Position numbers and translations under genes: made by a program. A DNA stretch of 64,000 nt from Micromonospora andamanensis (GTDB taxonomy: Bacteria > Actinomycetota > Actinomycetes > Mycobacteriales > Micromonosporaceae): the NCBI RefSeq assembly GCF_016863495.1, contig NZ_BOOZ01000008.1, positions 62,001 through 126,000 of the forward strand, read 5' to 3'. The notes under the pieces were generated by a model that searched no databases, had not been told where the DNA came from, and was given only the letters and a program-made list of their open reading frames with translations. Within the stretch, counting starts at the first letter, position 1, and every line of letters starts with the position of its first letter. Of the stretch, positions 1-9,325 are shown piece by piece.

Positions 1-214
1 CTTCCGCAGCCCTCTGGTCTCGATCATGTCCTGCTCCCCGCTCGTGGCCGTGTGTCGGCCATCATCGTCACCGGCACTCGACCACATCCGTACGACACCA
101 CGCCGCTCAATTAACTGTGGCGGGCAGTGCGCCATCCCACACTGAGCGATCGTTAGGGCCGTCGGGGTGACAGATAAACTCCCGGTCAGTAACCCGCCGG
201 GAGGAGCCACCAAG
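1..214. other. Window edge and upstream region of the carboxylase gene
   Basis: I see no convincing gene here. The region should carry the promoter of the carboxylase alpha-chain gene. A GTG at 167 is in frame with that gene and has no Shine-Dalgarno sequence, so it is not favoured. A GGGAGGAG Shine-Dalgarno sits at about 199-206, just before the preferred GTG at 215. Confidence 0.5.
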
Positions 215-1966
215 GTGCGCAAGGTACTCATCGCCAACCGTGGCGAGATCGCCGTCCGGGTCATCCGCGCCTGCCGGGACGCGGGCCTGGGCAGCGTCGC
301 GGTGTACGCCGACTCCGACCGGGACGCCCTGCACGCCACACTCGCCGACGAAGCGTACGCCCTGGGTGGTGACACCGCTGCGGATTCCTACCTGCGCATC
401 GACAAGCTGATCGACATCGCCGGCCGGTCAGGCGCGGACGCGGTACATCCCGGGTACGGATTCCTCTCCGAGAACGCCGACTTCGCCCAGGCGGTCATCG
501 ACGCCGGTCTGACCTGGATCGGTCCCACCCCGCAGGCGATCCGCGACCTGGGTGACAAGGTGACCGCCCGGCACATCGCCCAGCGGGCCGGCGCCCCGCT
601 GGTCCCCGGCACCGCGGACCCGGTCGGCAGCCCCGACGAGGTGATGGCCTTCGCGATCGATCACGGCCTGCCGGTGGCGATCAAGGCGGCCTTCGGCGGC
701 GGCGGGCGCGGGCTGAAGGTGGCCCGCACAATGGAGGAGATTCCGCAGCTGTTCGAATCGGCCACCCGGGAGGCGGTGGCCGCGTTCGGCCGGGGCGAGT
801 GCTTCGTCGAGCGGTACCTCGACCAGCCCCGCCACGTGGAGGCGCAGGTCCTCGCCGACCAGCACGGCAACGTGATCGTGGTGGGCACCCGGGACTGCTC
901 GTTGCAGCGCCGCCACCAGAAGCTTGTCGAGGAGGCACCGGCGCCGTTCCTCACCGCCGCGCAGCGGGCCCAGATCCACGACAGCGCCAAGGCGATCTGC
1001 CGGGAGGCCGGCTATCACGGTGCCGGCACTGTCGAGTACCTGGTCGGCAACGACGGCACCATCTCCTTCCTGGAGGTCAACACCCGCCTCCAGGTGGAGC
1101 ACCCGGTCACCGAGGAGACCGCCGGCATCGACCTGGTCCGCGAGCAGTTCCGCATCGCCGACGGCGAGAAGCTGCGGTTCACCGAGGATCCGATCCCGCG
1201 CGGGCACGCCATCGAGTTCCGGATCAACGGCGAGGATCCGGGCCGCAACTTCCTGCCCGCCCCCGGCACGGTCACCGCGCTGCGGCTGCCCACCGGCCCC
1301 GGGGTACGGGTGGACACCGGCATATCGGCCGGTGACGTGATCGGCGGCAACTTCGACTCCCTGCTGGCCAAGGTCATCGTCACCGGTGAGACCCGGACCG
1401 AGGCGTTGGAGCGGGCTCGCCGGGCGCTTGACGAGATGGTGGTCGACGGGATGGCCACCGCGCTGCCGTTCCACCGGCTGGTGGTGCGCGATCCGGCGTT
1501 CACCGCCGAGCCGTTCAAGGTGCACACCCGGTGGATCGAGACAGAGTTCGACAACACCGTGCCGCCGTTCACCGCCATCGCCGGGGCCCTCGCCGGCCCG
1601 GCCGAGCGCGAGACAGTCGTGGTGGAGGTGGGCGGCAAGCGGCTGGAGGTGAGCCTTCCCGCCGGGCTCGGCGCCGCCACCGCCGGTTCCGCGCCGGCCG
1701 CGCGAAAGCCCACCCGCCGGGGTGGCGGGACCACTGTGGGCGCGGCGGCGAGCGGTGATTCGCTGACCTCGCCCATGCAGGGCACCATCGTGAAGATCGC
1801 GGTGGCCGACGGCGACACGGTCGCCGAGGGTGATCTGGTCGTGGTGCTGGAGGCGATGAAGATGGAGCAGCCTCTGCACGCGCACAAGGCCGGCACGGTA
1901 AGCGGGCTCTCGGCCGAGGTCGGTGCGGTGATCACCGCTGGCGCGGCGATCTGCACCATCGTCTGA
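215..1966 (+). CDS. Acetyl/propionyl-CoA carboxylase alpha chain (biotin carboxylase + BCCP)
   Basis: Cytosolic ATP-dependent enzyme (583 aa) that carboxylates the biotin it carries, then hands CO2 to a separate carboxyltransferase beta chain for malonyl- or methylmalonyl-CoA synthesis. The N-terminal ~450 residues are biotin carboxylase: [13 protein letters not shown] at the start, a glycine-rich ATP-grasp loop ([11 protein letters not shown]) and the [14 protein letters not shown] catalytic segment. An Ala/Pro/Gly linker leads to a biotinyl domain with EAMKMEQ, biotin-accepting Lys about residue 549. The length fits mycobacterial AccA3. GTG 215 was chosen for its GGGAGGAG Shine-Dalgarno and because the protein then begins directly at the family's first strand. 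No beta chain lies in the window, so substrate preference cannot be set. Confidence 0.93.
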   Translation: MRKVLIANRGEIAVRVIRACRDAGLGSVAVYADSDRDALHATLADEAYALGGDTAADSYLRIDKLIDIAGRSGADAVHPGYGFLSENADFAQAVIDAGLTWIGPTPQAIRDLGDKVTARHIAQRAGAPLVPGTADPVGSPDEVMAFAIDHGLPVAIKAAFGGGGRGLKVARTMEEIPQLFESATREAVAAFGRGECFVERYLDQPRHVEAQVLADQHGNVIVVGTRDCSLQRRHQKLVEEAPAPFLTAAQRAQIHDSAKAICREAGYHGAGTVEYLVGNDGTISFLEVNTRLQVEHPVTEETAGIDLVREQFRIADGEKLRFTEDPIPRGHAIEFRINGEDPGRNFLPAPGTVTALRLPTGPGVRVDTGISAGDVIGGNFDSLLAKVIVTGETRTEALERARRALDEMVVDGMATALPFHRLVVRDPAFTAEPFKVHTRWIETEFDNTVPPFTAIAGALAGPAERETVVVEVGGKRLEVSLPAGLGAATAGSAPAARKPTRRGGGTTVGAAASGDSLTSPMQGTIVKIAVADGDTVAEGDLVVVLEAMKMEQPLHAHKAGTVSGLSAEVGAVITAGAAICTIV

Positions 1967-1981
1967 GGTGTGACGCCGGGT

Positions 1982-2878
1982 TCAGCGGAGGGTTTCGGCG
2001 GCGACGCCGCAGACGGCTGCGGTCAGCGCGGTCAGCACCTGCGAGTCGAGTCGCCAGTGCTGCCAGTAGAGCGGGACGTCGAGCACCCGGCCGGGTGCGA
2101 TGTCCACGCAGCGGCCGGCGGCGACGTCGGCGTCGGCGAGTTGCTCGGCCATCAGCCCCCAGCCGAGTCCGAGCCGGATCGACTCGTTGAAGGCCGGCAC
2201 CGACGGCACGTAGTGCACGGGCGGGTCGAGGGCGCGCCCGGTCACGGTACGCAGGAAGCGGTGCTGGATGCGGTCCTTGCGGTCGAAGACCACCACCGGC
2301 GCGGCAGCTGCCGACGTGCGGGTAAGCCCGTCGGCGAACCATCGGTCGGCAAGCGCGGGCGTGGCCAGGGCCCGGTAGCGCATTGCGCCGAGCCGGCGTA
2401 CCCGGCAGCCCTGCACCGCTTCCCGCTGGGCGGTGACCGCTGCGGTGACGGTGCCCGCGCGCAGCAGCTCGGCGGTGTGGTCCTGGTCGTCCTGCCGGAT
2501 GTCGAAGGAGAGTTCCGGCTGCTCGGGCAGCCGGGCCAGGGCGGCCGGGAACCAGGTGGCCAGCGAGTCGGCGTTGACCACTATGGCGACCCGGGTACGG
2601 CTCTGGTCGCCGCCGAGCGGTCCTCGGGCGTCGGCCAGCGCCTCCCGTTCGAGGAGTGCGAGCTGCCCGGCGAGGCGGAGCAGCGGTCGGCCGGCCTCGG
2701 TGGCGTCACAGGGTCGGTGCCGGCGGACGAGCACCTGCCCGACGGTCTCCTCCAACGCCTTGATCCGTTGGCTGACCGCCGACGGCGTGACGTGCAGCAG
2801 GCCGGCCGCCGCCTCGAAGCTGCCCTCGCTGACGATCGCCGCGAGCGTACGGAGCTGGGTGGAGTCGAGACCGCTCAC
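1982..2878 (-). CDS. lysG: LysR-family regulator, LysG/ArgP type
   Basis: DNA-binding regulator (298 aa). The N-terminal winged HTH (about residues 5-65, with VSEGSFEAAAGLLHVTPSAVSQRIKALE) is typical of LysR proteins; the rest is the effector-binding domain. It is divergent from a LysE exporter gene with 71 bp between the starts, the classic LysG-LysE arrangement, in which LysG activates the exporter when basic amino acids build up. The GTG start has TAAGCT 7 nt upstream and no Shine-Dalgarno, so a leaderless mRNA is likely. The assignment rests on HTH sequence plus context; effector specificity (Lys, Arg, His) is inference. Confidence 0.88.
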   Translation of the reverse strand: MSGLDSTQLRTLAAIVSEGSFEAAAGLLHVTPSAVSQRIKALEETVGQVLVRRHRPCDATEAGRPLLRLAGQLALLEREALADARGPLGGDQSRTRVAIVVNADSLATWFPAALARLPEQPELSFDIRQDDQDHTAELLRAGTVTAAVTAQREAVQGCRVRRLGAMRYRALATPALADRWFADGLTRTSAAAAPVVVFDRKDRIQHRFLRTVTGRALDPPVHYVPSVPAFNESIRLGLGWGLMAEQLADADVAAGRCVDIAPGRVLDVPLYWQHWRLDSQVLTALTAAVCGVAAETLR

Positions 2879-5000
<2,122 letters not shown>

Positions 5001-5007
5001 GGTCTGG

Positions 5008-5040
5008 GCGGGCACCGGCTGACGGTCAGTCGGTGCCCGC
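5008..5040. terminator. Hairpin between guaB1 and the convergent tetR gene
   Basis: Inverted repeat with 14-bp arms (5008-5021 and 5027-5040) containing one G:T wobble and a 5-nt loop. It sits just after the guaB1 stop and overlaps the last codons of the convergent TetR gene, so it could terminate both. No U-tract is visible, which is common in high-GC actinobacteria. Confidence 0.65.
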
Positions 5041-5610
5041 CGCCGGGGTGAAGAGATGCCGGATCACCGACCGGGCGGCGGCACCCGGGTCCTCGCCCAG
5101 CCCGGCGGGAAGTGCGCCGGCCAGCCAGAGGGTGGCGAAGCCGTGCACAATCGACCAGGCCGCCAGGACGTCCCCCTGCGGCCCGTCGGCGGCTGGCTCG
5201 GGGCGGGCGGACCGGTGCGCCAGCCCGGCGCGCAGGACGGCACCGGACCGTTCCCGGGCGGCCCGCAGCTCGGCGTCGTCGGCCCGGTGGAGATCGGGAT
5301 GGAACATCACCTCGAAGTGCGCGCGATGCCTGACGGCGAACTCCACGTAGGCCACGCCGAGATCCAGCAGTTCGTCGCCGGCCTCGGCGAGCGCCGCGGC
5401 GAGGGTGTCGAAGCCCTGCACCGCGATCGCGGTGAACAGTCCGGCGCGGTCGCCGAAATGGTGTGCCGGTGCGGCGTGCGAGACGCCGGCCCGGCGGGCC
5501 AGATCGCGCAGACTCAGCGCCGCCGGACCTGACTCCTCGATCGCCTGCACGGCTGCGGTGAGCAGGGTGCGGCGCAGGTCTCCGTGGTGGTAGCCGCGGG
5601 TGTCGCTCAT
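5026..5610 (-). CDS. TetR/AcrR-family regulator (of the DoxX-like gene)
   Basis: Repressor-type protein (194 aa). The N-terminal TetR HTH (about residues 5-55) contains LRDLARRAGVSHAAPAHHFGDRAGLF; the C-terminal ~130 residues form a helical ligand-binding domain of the WHG type. The ATG at 5610 is preferred over the in-frame GTG at 5616: TAGGGT lies 6 nt upstream of it, fitting a leaderless mRNA. It is divergent from a DoxX-like gene, and two copies of one 19-bp dyad lie between them, so it probably represses both. The ligand is unknown. Confidence 0.88.
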   Translation of the reverse strand: MSDTRGYHHGDLRRTLLTAAVQAIEESGPAALSLRDLARRAGVSHAAPAHHFGDRAGLFTAIAVQGFDTLAAALAEAGDELLDLGVAYVEFAVRHRAHFEVMFHPDLHRADDAELRAARERSGAVLRAGLAHRSARPEPAADGPQGDVLAAWSIVHGFATLWLAGALPAGLGEDPGAAARSVIRHLFTPAAGTD

Positions 5611-5621
5611 CACCACACCCT

Positions 5622-5640
5622 ATCTTGCCATTGACAAGAT
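5622..5640. promoter_or_regulatory. TetR operator copy 1
   Basis: A 19-bp dyad with ATCTTG and CAAGAT arms around a 7-nt centre, directly upstream of the putative tetR -10 hexamer (minus-strand TAGGGT, 5617-5622). A second copy with identical arms lies 16 bp further on. Binding by the neighbouring TetR protein is inferred. Confidence 0.7.
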
Positions 5641-5656
5641 GCCCACCCCGGCGGCA

Positions 5657-5675
5657 ATCTTGACAGCGACAAGAT
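5657..5675. promoter_or_regulatory. TetR operator copy 2
   Basis: Second 19-bp dyad with the same ATCTTG/CAAGAT arms and a different 7-nt centre. Copy-to-copy spacing is 35 bp. It lies 21 bp upstream of the DoxX-like start, so it would cover that promoter. Confidence 0.7.
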
Positions 5676-5696
5676 TTGCGGTTCGAGGAGGTATCG

Positions 5697-6143
5697 ATGG
5701 CTCCGCTGATCGCCCTGATCACCGGCACCGCGCTGGCCCGGCTCGTCGGCCTGGCCGGGCTCACCGCGCTCGACGGATGGCATCCGGCGCTGCGCGTCGG
5801 GCTGGCGCTCATGTTCGTCACCACCGGGATCGTGCACTTCGTCGGCGTTCGTCGGCGGGACCTGATCGCCATGGTGCCGCCCCGGCTGCCCCGGCCGGAA
5901 CTGCTGGTCACGGTGACCGGGGTGCTGGAACTCGCGGGCGCGGTCGGGCTGCTCGTGCCGGCCACCGCCCGCTGGGCCGCAGTCGGACTGGCCCTGCTGC
6001 TGCTGGCCATGTTCCCCGCGAACATCTCCGCCGCCCGCCGCCGACTCACCCTCGCCGGCCGACCGGTCACACCGCTCGGCATCCGTACCGTGCTGCAGGT
6101 CGTGTTTCTCGCCGCCGCCGTCGCGGTCGCGGTCGGACCGTGA
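5697..6143 (+). CDS. DoxX-like small membrane protein
   Basis: Integral membrane protein (148 aa) with four hydrophobic segments, including LITGTALARLVGLAGL, ALMFVTTGIVHFVGV, a central ELAGAVGLLVPA segment and a C-terminal VFLAAAVAVAVGP helix, the layout of DoxX/DoxD-type proteins. Its job is unknown; relatives are often linked to redox or quinone chemistry. ATG 5697 follows a GAGGAGG Shine-Dalgarno (5686-5692). It is divergent from a TetR gene with twin operators in between, so expression is probably induced by that regulator's ligand. Confidence 0.8.
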   Translation: MAPLIALITGTALARLVGLAGLTALDGWHPALRVGLALMFVTTGIVHFVGVRRRDLIAMVPPRLPRPELLVTVTGVLELAGAVGLLVPATARWAAVGLALLLLAMFPANISAARRRLTLAGRPVTPLGIRTVLQVVFLAAAVAVAVGP

Positions 6144-6183
6144 GCCGGACCCCGGGGCGGGCGAGGCGGCGTCCAGCCGCCGC

Positions 6184-6202
6184 GAGGTTTCCCGACAACC
6201 TC
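6184..6202. terminator. Short inverted repeat between convergent genes
   Basis: GAGGTT and AACCTC arms around a 7-nt loop, ending one base before the stop of the minus-strand ThrRS gene. A GGCGGC/GCCGCC repeat just upstream (about 6164-6181) could strengthen it. It is a modest candidate for the convergent DoxX-like/ThrRS boundary. Confidence 0.4.
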
Positions 6203-7423
6203 TCAGCGGGCCGGCAGCAGGTCGCCGGAGCGGGCGGCCACCACGGCGTCGATCAGCCCGATCACCTCCGGCACCGGCCGCGGCTCCAGCAGGCGTCCGT
6301 CCCGCAGCCGCAACGCCACCCGGCCGTCGGCCGCCTCCCGGGCACCCACCACCGCGGCGTACGGAATCCGGCGGCGTACCGCGTCGCGGACCCGGGCACC
6401 GAGTGACCCGCCGTGGTCGACCTCGACCCGCAGCCCCGCCTCGGTGGCCCGGCGGGCCAGGTCGACAGCGGCCTCCGCCTGGTCGTCGCCGACCGGCAGG
6501 ACGACCAGGTGCACCGGGGCGTACCAGGGCGGGAAGGCCCCCGCGTGCACCTCGATCAGGTACGCGAAGAGCCGCTCCATGCTGCCGGCCAGGCTGCGAT
6601 GCACCATCACCGGACGCCGTCGGGCACCGTCGGTGTCGGTGTACGACAGATCGAACCGCTCCGGCTTGTCGAAGTCGAGCTGGACGGTGGAGAGGGTGTA
6701 CTCGCGCTCGGCCGCGTCCCGCACCTGAATGTCGATCTTCGGGCCGTAGAACGCGGCCTCACCTGACGCCTCGGTGTACGGCACCCCGTCGAGGGCGGCG
6801 CGGAGCAGATCCTCGGCCCGCGCCCACTGCGCGTCGTCGCCTACGTACTTCTCCCCCGGCCCGCGCAGCGACAGCCGTACCCCCGCCGGCCGTACGCCCA
6901 ACGCGGCGTGCGCGGCCCGGATCAGCCGCAGGATCTCCGAGACCTCCTGGCCGACCTGTTCCAGGGCACAGAAGTTGTGCGCGTCGTTGAGGGTGATGGC
7001 GCGTACCCGGGAGAGCCCACCGAGCACCCCCGAGCGTTCCGCCCGGTACATGCCCCCGATCTCTGAGACCCGCAGTGGCAGTTCCCGGTACGAACGACCA
7101 CGGGACCGGTAGACGAGCGCGTGGTGCGGGCAGAGCGCCGGGCGAAGCATCAGCTCGTCGTCTGCCTCCCCCGGCCGCATCGGAGGGAACATCTCGGCGG
7201 CGAAGTAGCCGAGATGCCCGGAGACCTCGAACAGTTCCCGCCGGCCCAACGGCGGGGTGTACACCTGCTGGTAGCCGGCCCGGCGCTCCAGCTCGCGCAG
7301 GTACTCCTCGACGGCGTGCCGGGCGGCGGCGCCGGCCGGCAGCCAGATCGGCAGGCCGGCGCCGGAGAGCGGGTCGGTGGCGAACAGGTCCAGGTCACGG
7401 CCGAGTCGGCGATGGTCGATCAT
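6203..7423 (-). CDS. Short threonyl-tRNA synthetase paralogue lacking TGS and editing domains
   Basis: Class II aminoacyl-tRNA synthetase (406 aa against about 640-690 for standard ThrRS) predicted to charge tRNA-Thr. It has only the catalytic core and the C-terminal anticodon-binding domain (about residues 300-406). The three zinc ligands that select threonine appear intact: Cys98 (in LRPALCPHH), His149 (NDAHNFC) and His275 (MVHRSLAG). Motif 2 (YRELPLRVSEIGGMYRAE) and motif 3 (GSMER, 280-284) are present. The N-terminal TGS and Ser-tRNA-Thr editing domains are missing. ATG 7423 follows an AAGGAG Shine-Dalgarno. A 17-aa leader ORF with three Thr codons and a strong hairpin lie upstream, implying induction when charged tRNA-Thr is scarce. 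I infer a backup or inhibitor-resistant enzyme; a full thrS is presumably elsewhere. Confidence 0.88.
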   Translation of the reverse strand: MIDHRRLGRDLDLFATDPLSGAGLPIWLPAGAAARHAVEEYLRELERRAGYQQVYTPPLGRRELFEVSGHLGYFAAEMFPPMRPGEADDELMLRPALCPHHALVYRSRGRSYRELPLRVSEIGGMYRAERSGVLGGLSRVRAITLNDAHNFCALEQVGQEVSEILRLIRAAHAALGVRPAGVRLSLRGPGEKYVGDDAQWARAEDLLRAALDGVPYTEASGEAAFYGPKIDIQVRDAAEREYTLSTVQLDFDKPERFDLSYTDTDGARRRPVMVHRSLAGSMERLFAYLIEVHAGAFPPWYAPVHLVVLPVGDDQAEAAVDLARRATEAGLRVEVDHGGSLGARVRDAVRRRIPYAAVVGAREAADGRVALRLRDGRLLEPRPVPEVIGLIDAVVAARSGDLLPAR

Positions 7424-7475
7424 GTCAGGCTCCTTGACGGGGAGGCCCCGGCACGACCCTTCACCCACGACGCAC

Positions 7476-7506
7476 GAGTGCCCCGGGCGGATCGCCCGGG
7501 GCACTC
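7476..7506 (-). terminator. Probable attenuator hairpin upstream of the ThrRS gene
   Basis: Perfect 14-bp inverted repeat (7476-7489 and 7493-7506, arm GAGTGCCCCGGGCG) with a 3-nt loop. In the minus-strand transcript it begins 14 nt after the leader-peptide stop and ends 52 nt before the ThrRS ATG. There is no U-run. Its place between a Thr-rich leader and a Thr enzyme suggests an attenuation terminator. A possible competing pairing joins 7542-7549 with 7493-7501, with one bulge, but I could not settle the antiterminator. Confidence 0.75.
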
Positions 7507-7520
7507 GGTAGACGAAGACG

Positions 7521-7574
7521 TCAGTGCGGCGCGCCAGGCTTCCCCGGCGTCGTCGTCAACACCACACTGCACAT
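7521..7574 (-). CDS. Threonine leader peptide (attenuation)
   Basis: A 17-codon ORF encoding MCSVVLTTTPGKPGAPH, with three successive ACG threonine codons at 7548-7556. It has no Shine-Dalgarno, but a minus-strand TACCCT lies 6 nt before the ATG, fitting a leaderless mRNA. It is followed by a strong hairpin and a ThrRS gene. This is the arrangement of ribosome-mediated attenuators: if tRNA-Thr is uncharged, the ribosome stalls at the Thr codons and the downstream hairpin should be disfavoured. The ORF, codons and hairpin are seen; the mechanism is inferred. Confidence 0.72.
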   Translation of the reverse strand: MCSVVLTTTPGKPGAPH

Positions 7575-7920
7575 GCGGGGAGGGTACGCCCGTCCCGCGC
7601 ACCGTCGCACCTCGTTAAAACCGGGCCGCTGGCACGGGACCTGCCAGCGGCCCGGCGGCGGCCCGGGCATCAGGAACGGGGGACCCGACGCTCGCCGGGC
7701 CGCGCGCCGACAACGGTACGCCGCCGGAGGAGATTTCGGCGACCGCGCCTCGCCGTCAACCTTCATCGATATGCTCAGGTGGACCGGACGGTGCCGGCGT
7801 TGTTCCGCCGCCCGGGCCGAGGTGTCACTGGTCACGGCCGGCCAGGGCCGGTTGCGGGTGACGCCGGACACCGCGTCAGGCTCGGTACGTATTCGTTCGG
7901 AAACTCCGCGAGGTGACCCG
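7575..7920. other. Divergent intergenic region with a strong hairpin
   Basis: This 346-bp region lies between the Thr leader ORF (minus) and the DedA gene (plus). Near the leader it holds a TACCCT -10 candidate. A perfect hairpin with 13-bp arms (7621-7633 and 7643-7655) sits about 50 bp upstream of the leader start. No convincing gene was found in the remaining ~260 bp, although the leader frame is open further upstream. A GAGGTGA-like Shine-Dalgarno for DedA is at 7909-7915. Confidence 0.5.
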
Positions 7921-8529
7921 GTGCCTGAACTGCTCACCCAGGTGGCATCGCCCGACCTGGCGTACCTCGCGTTGTTCACCCTGCTGGCCGTGGACGCCTT
8001 CGTCCCGGTGGTGCCCACCCAGCTCCTGATGCTCACCGGCGGCGCACTCACCGTGTACGGCGGGCTGAGCCTGCCAACGACAGTCACCGTCGGCGCGCTC
8101 GGCGTACTCGCCGGGGATCTGGCCTGTTACCTGCTCGGCCGGTACGCGTCGGGACGCCGGCCGCCCCGACCGCCGGGCACCGGTGCCGCCCGGCGGATGG
8201 CCGGCCGGCTCACCCGGGGCCTGCGCCGTCCCGGGCCGATGATGATCCTGCTCTGCCGGTTCGTGCCAGGTGGCCGGATGGCCGCCTGCTTCGCCGCCGG
8301 CCGCAGCCGGTACCCGGTGCGGTTCTTCATGCCCTGTGCCGGCGTCGCGGCTGCGGGCTGGGCGTCGTACGGCGGGTTGGTGGGCCACCTGGGCGGCGCG
8401 GCGTTGACCGGGTCCGCCTGGCGGATGCTCGTCGTCGCGGCGGTGGCCGCCGCCGGTTTCGCGTTGACCGGCTGGGCGTTGGCCGCGGTCACCGCGCGGC
8501 TGACCCCGGCGGAGGCTCCCGTCGACTGA
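7921..8529 (+). CDS. DedA-family membrane protein
   Basis: Inner-membrane protein (202 aa) of the DedA/SNARE-associated family, members of which are linked to lipid flipping and envelope homeostasis. An N-terminal re-entrant-like segment (VDAFVPVVPTQLLMLTGGAL) is followed by a GDLACYLLGRYASGRR stretch. The family's Arg/Gly motif appears as LLCRFVPGGRMAACFAAGRSRYP, and two C-terminal transmembrane helices follow. GTG 7921 has a GAGGTGA Shine-Dalgarno and gives the usual ~200-aa length; longer in-frame readings extend into non-coding DNA. No partner gene is evident. Confidence 0.82.
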   Translation: MPELLTQVASPDLAYLALFTLLAVDAFVPVVPTQLLMLTGGALTVYGGLSLPTTVTVGALGVLAGDLACYLLGRYASGRRPPRPPGTGAARRMAGRLTRGLRRPGPMMILLCRFVPGGRMAACFAAGRSRYPVRFFMPCAGVAAAGWASYGGLVGHLGGAALTGSAWRMLVVAAVAAAGFALTGWALAAVTARLTPAEAPVD

Positions 8530-8656
8530 CCGCCGACCACCCGGTCGAGTCGGTCATCCGGGGGAAAAGCCGGATGTCCCGTCGGGGTGGTCCCGGGGTC
8601 GGAATTCGGTGCTCGTCCCGGATCCGCCTGGGGTGCCGACGACGACAGGCTGAGAC

Positions 8657-9325
8657 ATGCCTGGAATCCGGAACAGCGGTGCACTGGCCCTCGGTGGGAT
8701 CGTCCTCGCGGCGGTGCTCACCGTCATCGGTCATGCCGGTGTCAGCGACCTGGACCCGGTCAGTCTGACCGTCAGCGACTACGCCGTCTCCGACTCCGGC
8801 GGTGTCATCCACGTGGCGATGCTGCTGCTCGCCGGCGCTTCCGCAGTGCTCATTCCGGCGCTGGGTCGGCTGGATCACCGGGAGTCGGGTGGGCCCGCCC
8901 CGGTCGAGCACCCGGGCCGGTCGGCCGAGTGGCTGCTGGCGGTCTGGGCGGGCGGGCTGCTGGTGTCCGGCCTGGTGCCGACAAATCCGCCCGGCACCGA
9001 CATGGGTACCGCCGCCTACGTGCACAGGTACGCCTCGGTGGTCGCCTTCCTGGCGCTGCCGGTCGCCGGCTGGTTGCTCGCCGCCCGGCTGCCCAACGGC
9101 GCCCGTGCCGGTCGCTGGCTGCGCGCCCTGACCGTGACCAGCCTGCTGCTCGCCGTCGTGATGGCCTGGTCCGCCTACCCCGGTGACCGCGCCTACTACG
9201 GCCTGATCGAACGGGCCCTCATCCTCGCCGAGGTGGCCCTGCTCACAGTCGTCGCCGCCTACTCCAGTTCGTGGAGCATCAACTGGCGGGCCGCTTCGGT
9301 GACCGAGCCGGAGAGGCTGGGGTAG
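8657..9325 (+). CDS. DUF998-type membrane protein
   Basis: Polytopic membrane protein (222 aa) with about six hydrophobic helices and the DUF998 pattern: an early GGIVLAAVLTVIGHAG helix, a DLDPVSLTVSDYAVSDSG loop, then a later GTAAYVHRYASVVAFLALP segment. Function is unknown. The start is ATG 8657, without a clear Shine-Dalgarno. Its 3' end runs 67 bp into the 3' end of the convergent lpdA gene, so both stops lie inside the other gene. Confidence 0.8.
   Translation: MPGIRNSGALALGGIVLAAVLTVIGHAGVSDLDPVSLTVSDYAVSDSGGVIHVAMLLLAGASAVLIPALGRLDHRESGGPAPVEHPGRSAEWLLAVWAGGLLVSGLVPTNPPGTDMGTAAYVHRYASVVAFLALPVAGWLLAARLPNGARAGRWLRALTVTSLLLAVVMAWSAYPGDRAYYGLIERALILAEVALLTVVAAYSSSWSINWRAASVTEPERLG

Noticed and set aside
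428..1885. Long antisense open frame (485 codons) over the carboxylase gene
   Set aside because: Shadow of a clear gene; high GC leaves antisense frames open. No recognisable domain, low-complexity Gly/Arg/His composition.
6203..7574. Self-resistance gene of an antibiotic biosynthetic cluster
   Set aside because: A second ThrRS can signal this, but neighbours are DoxX, TetR, DedA and DUF998 genes; no biosynthetic enzymes are seen.
7521..8087. 188-codon minus-strand gene ending in the Thr leader sequence
   Set aside because: It would run antisense to the DedA gene. The short 17-codon reading with its own -10 signal explains the Thr codons and hairpin better.
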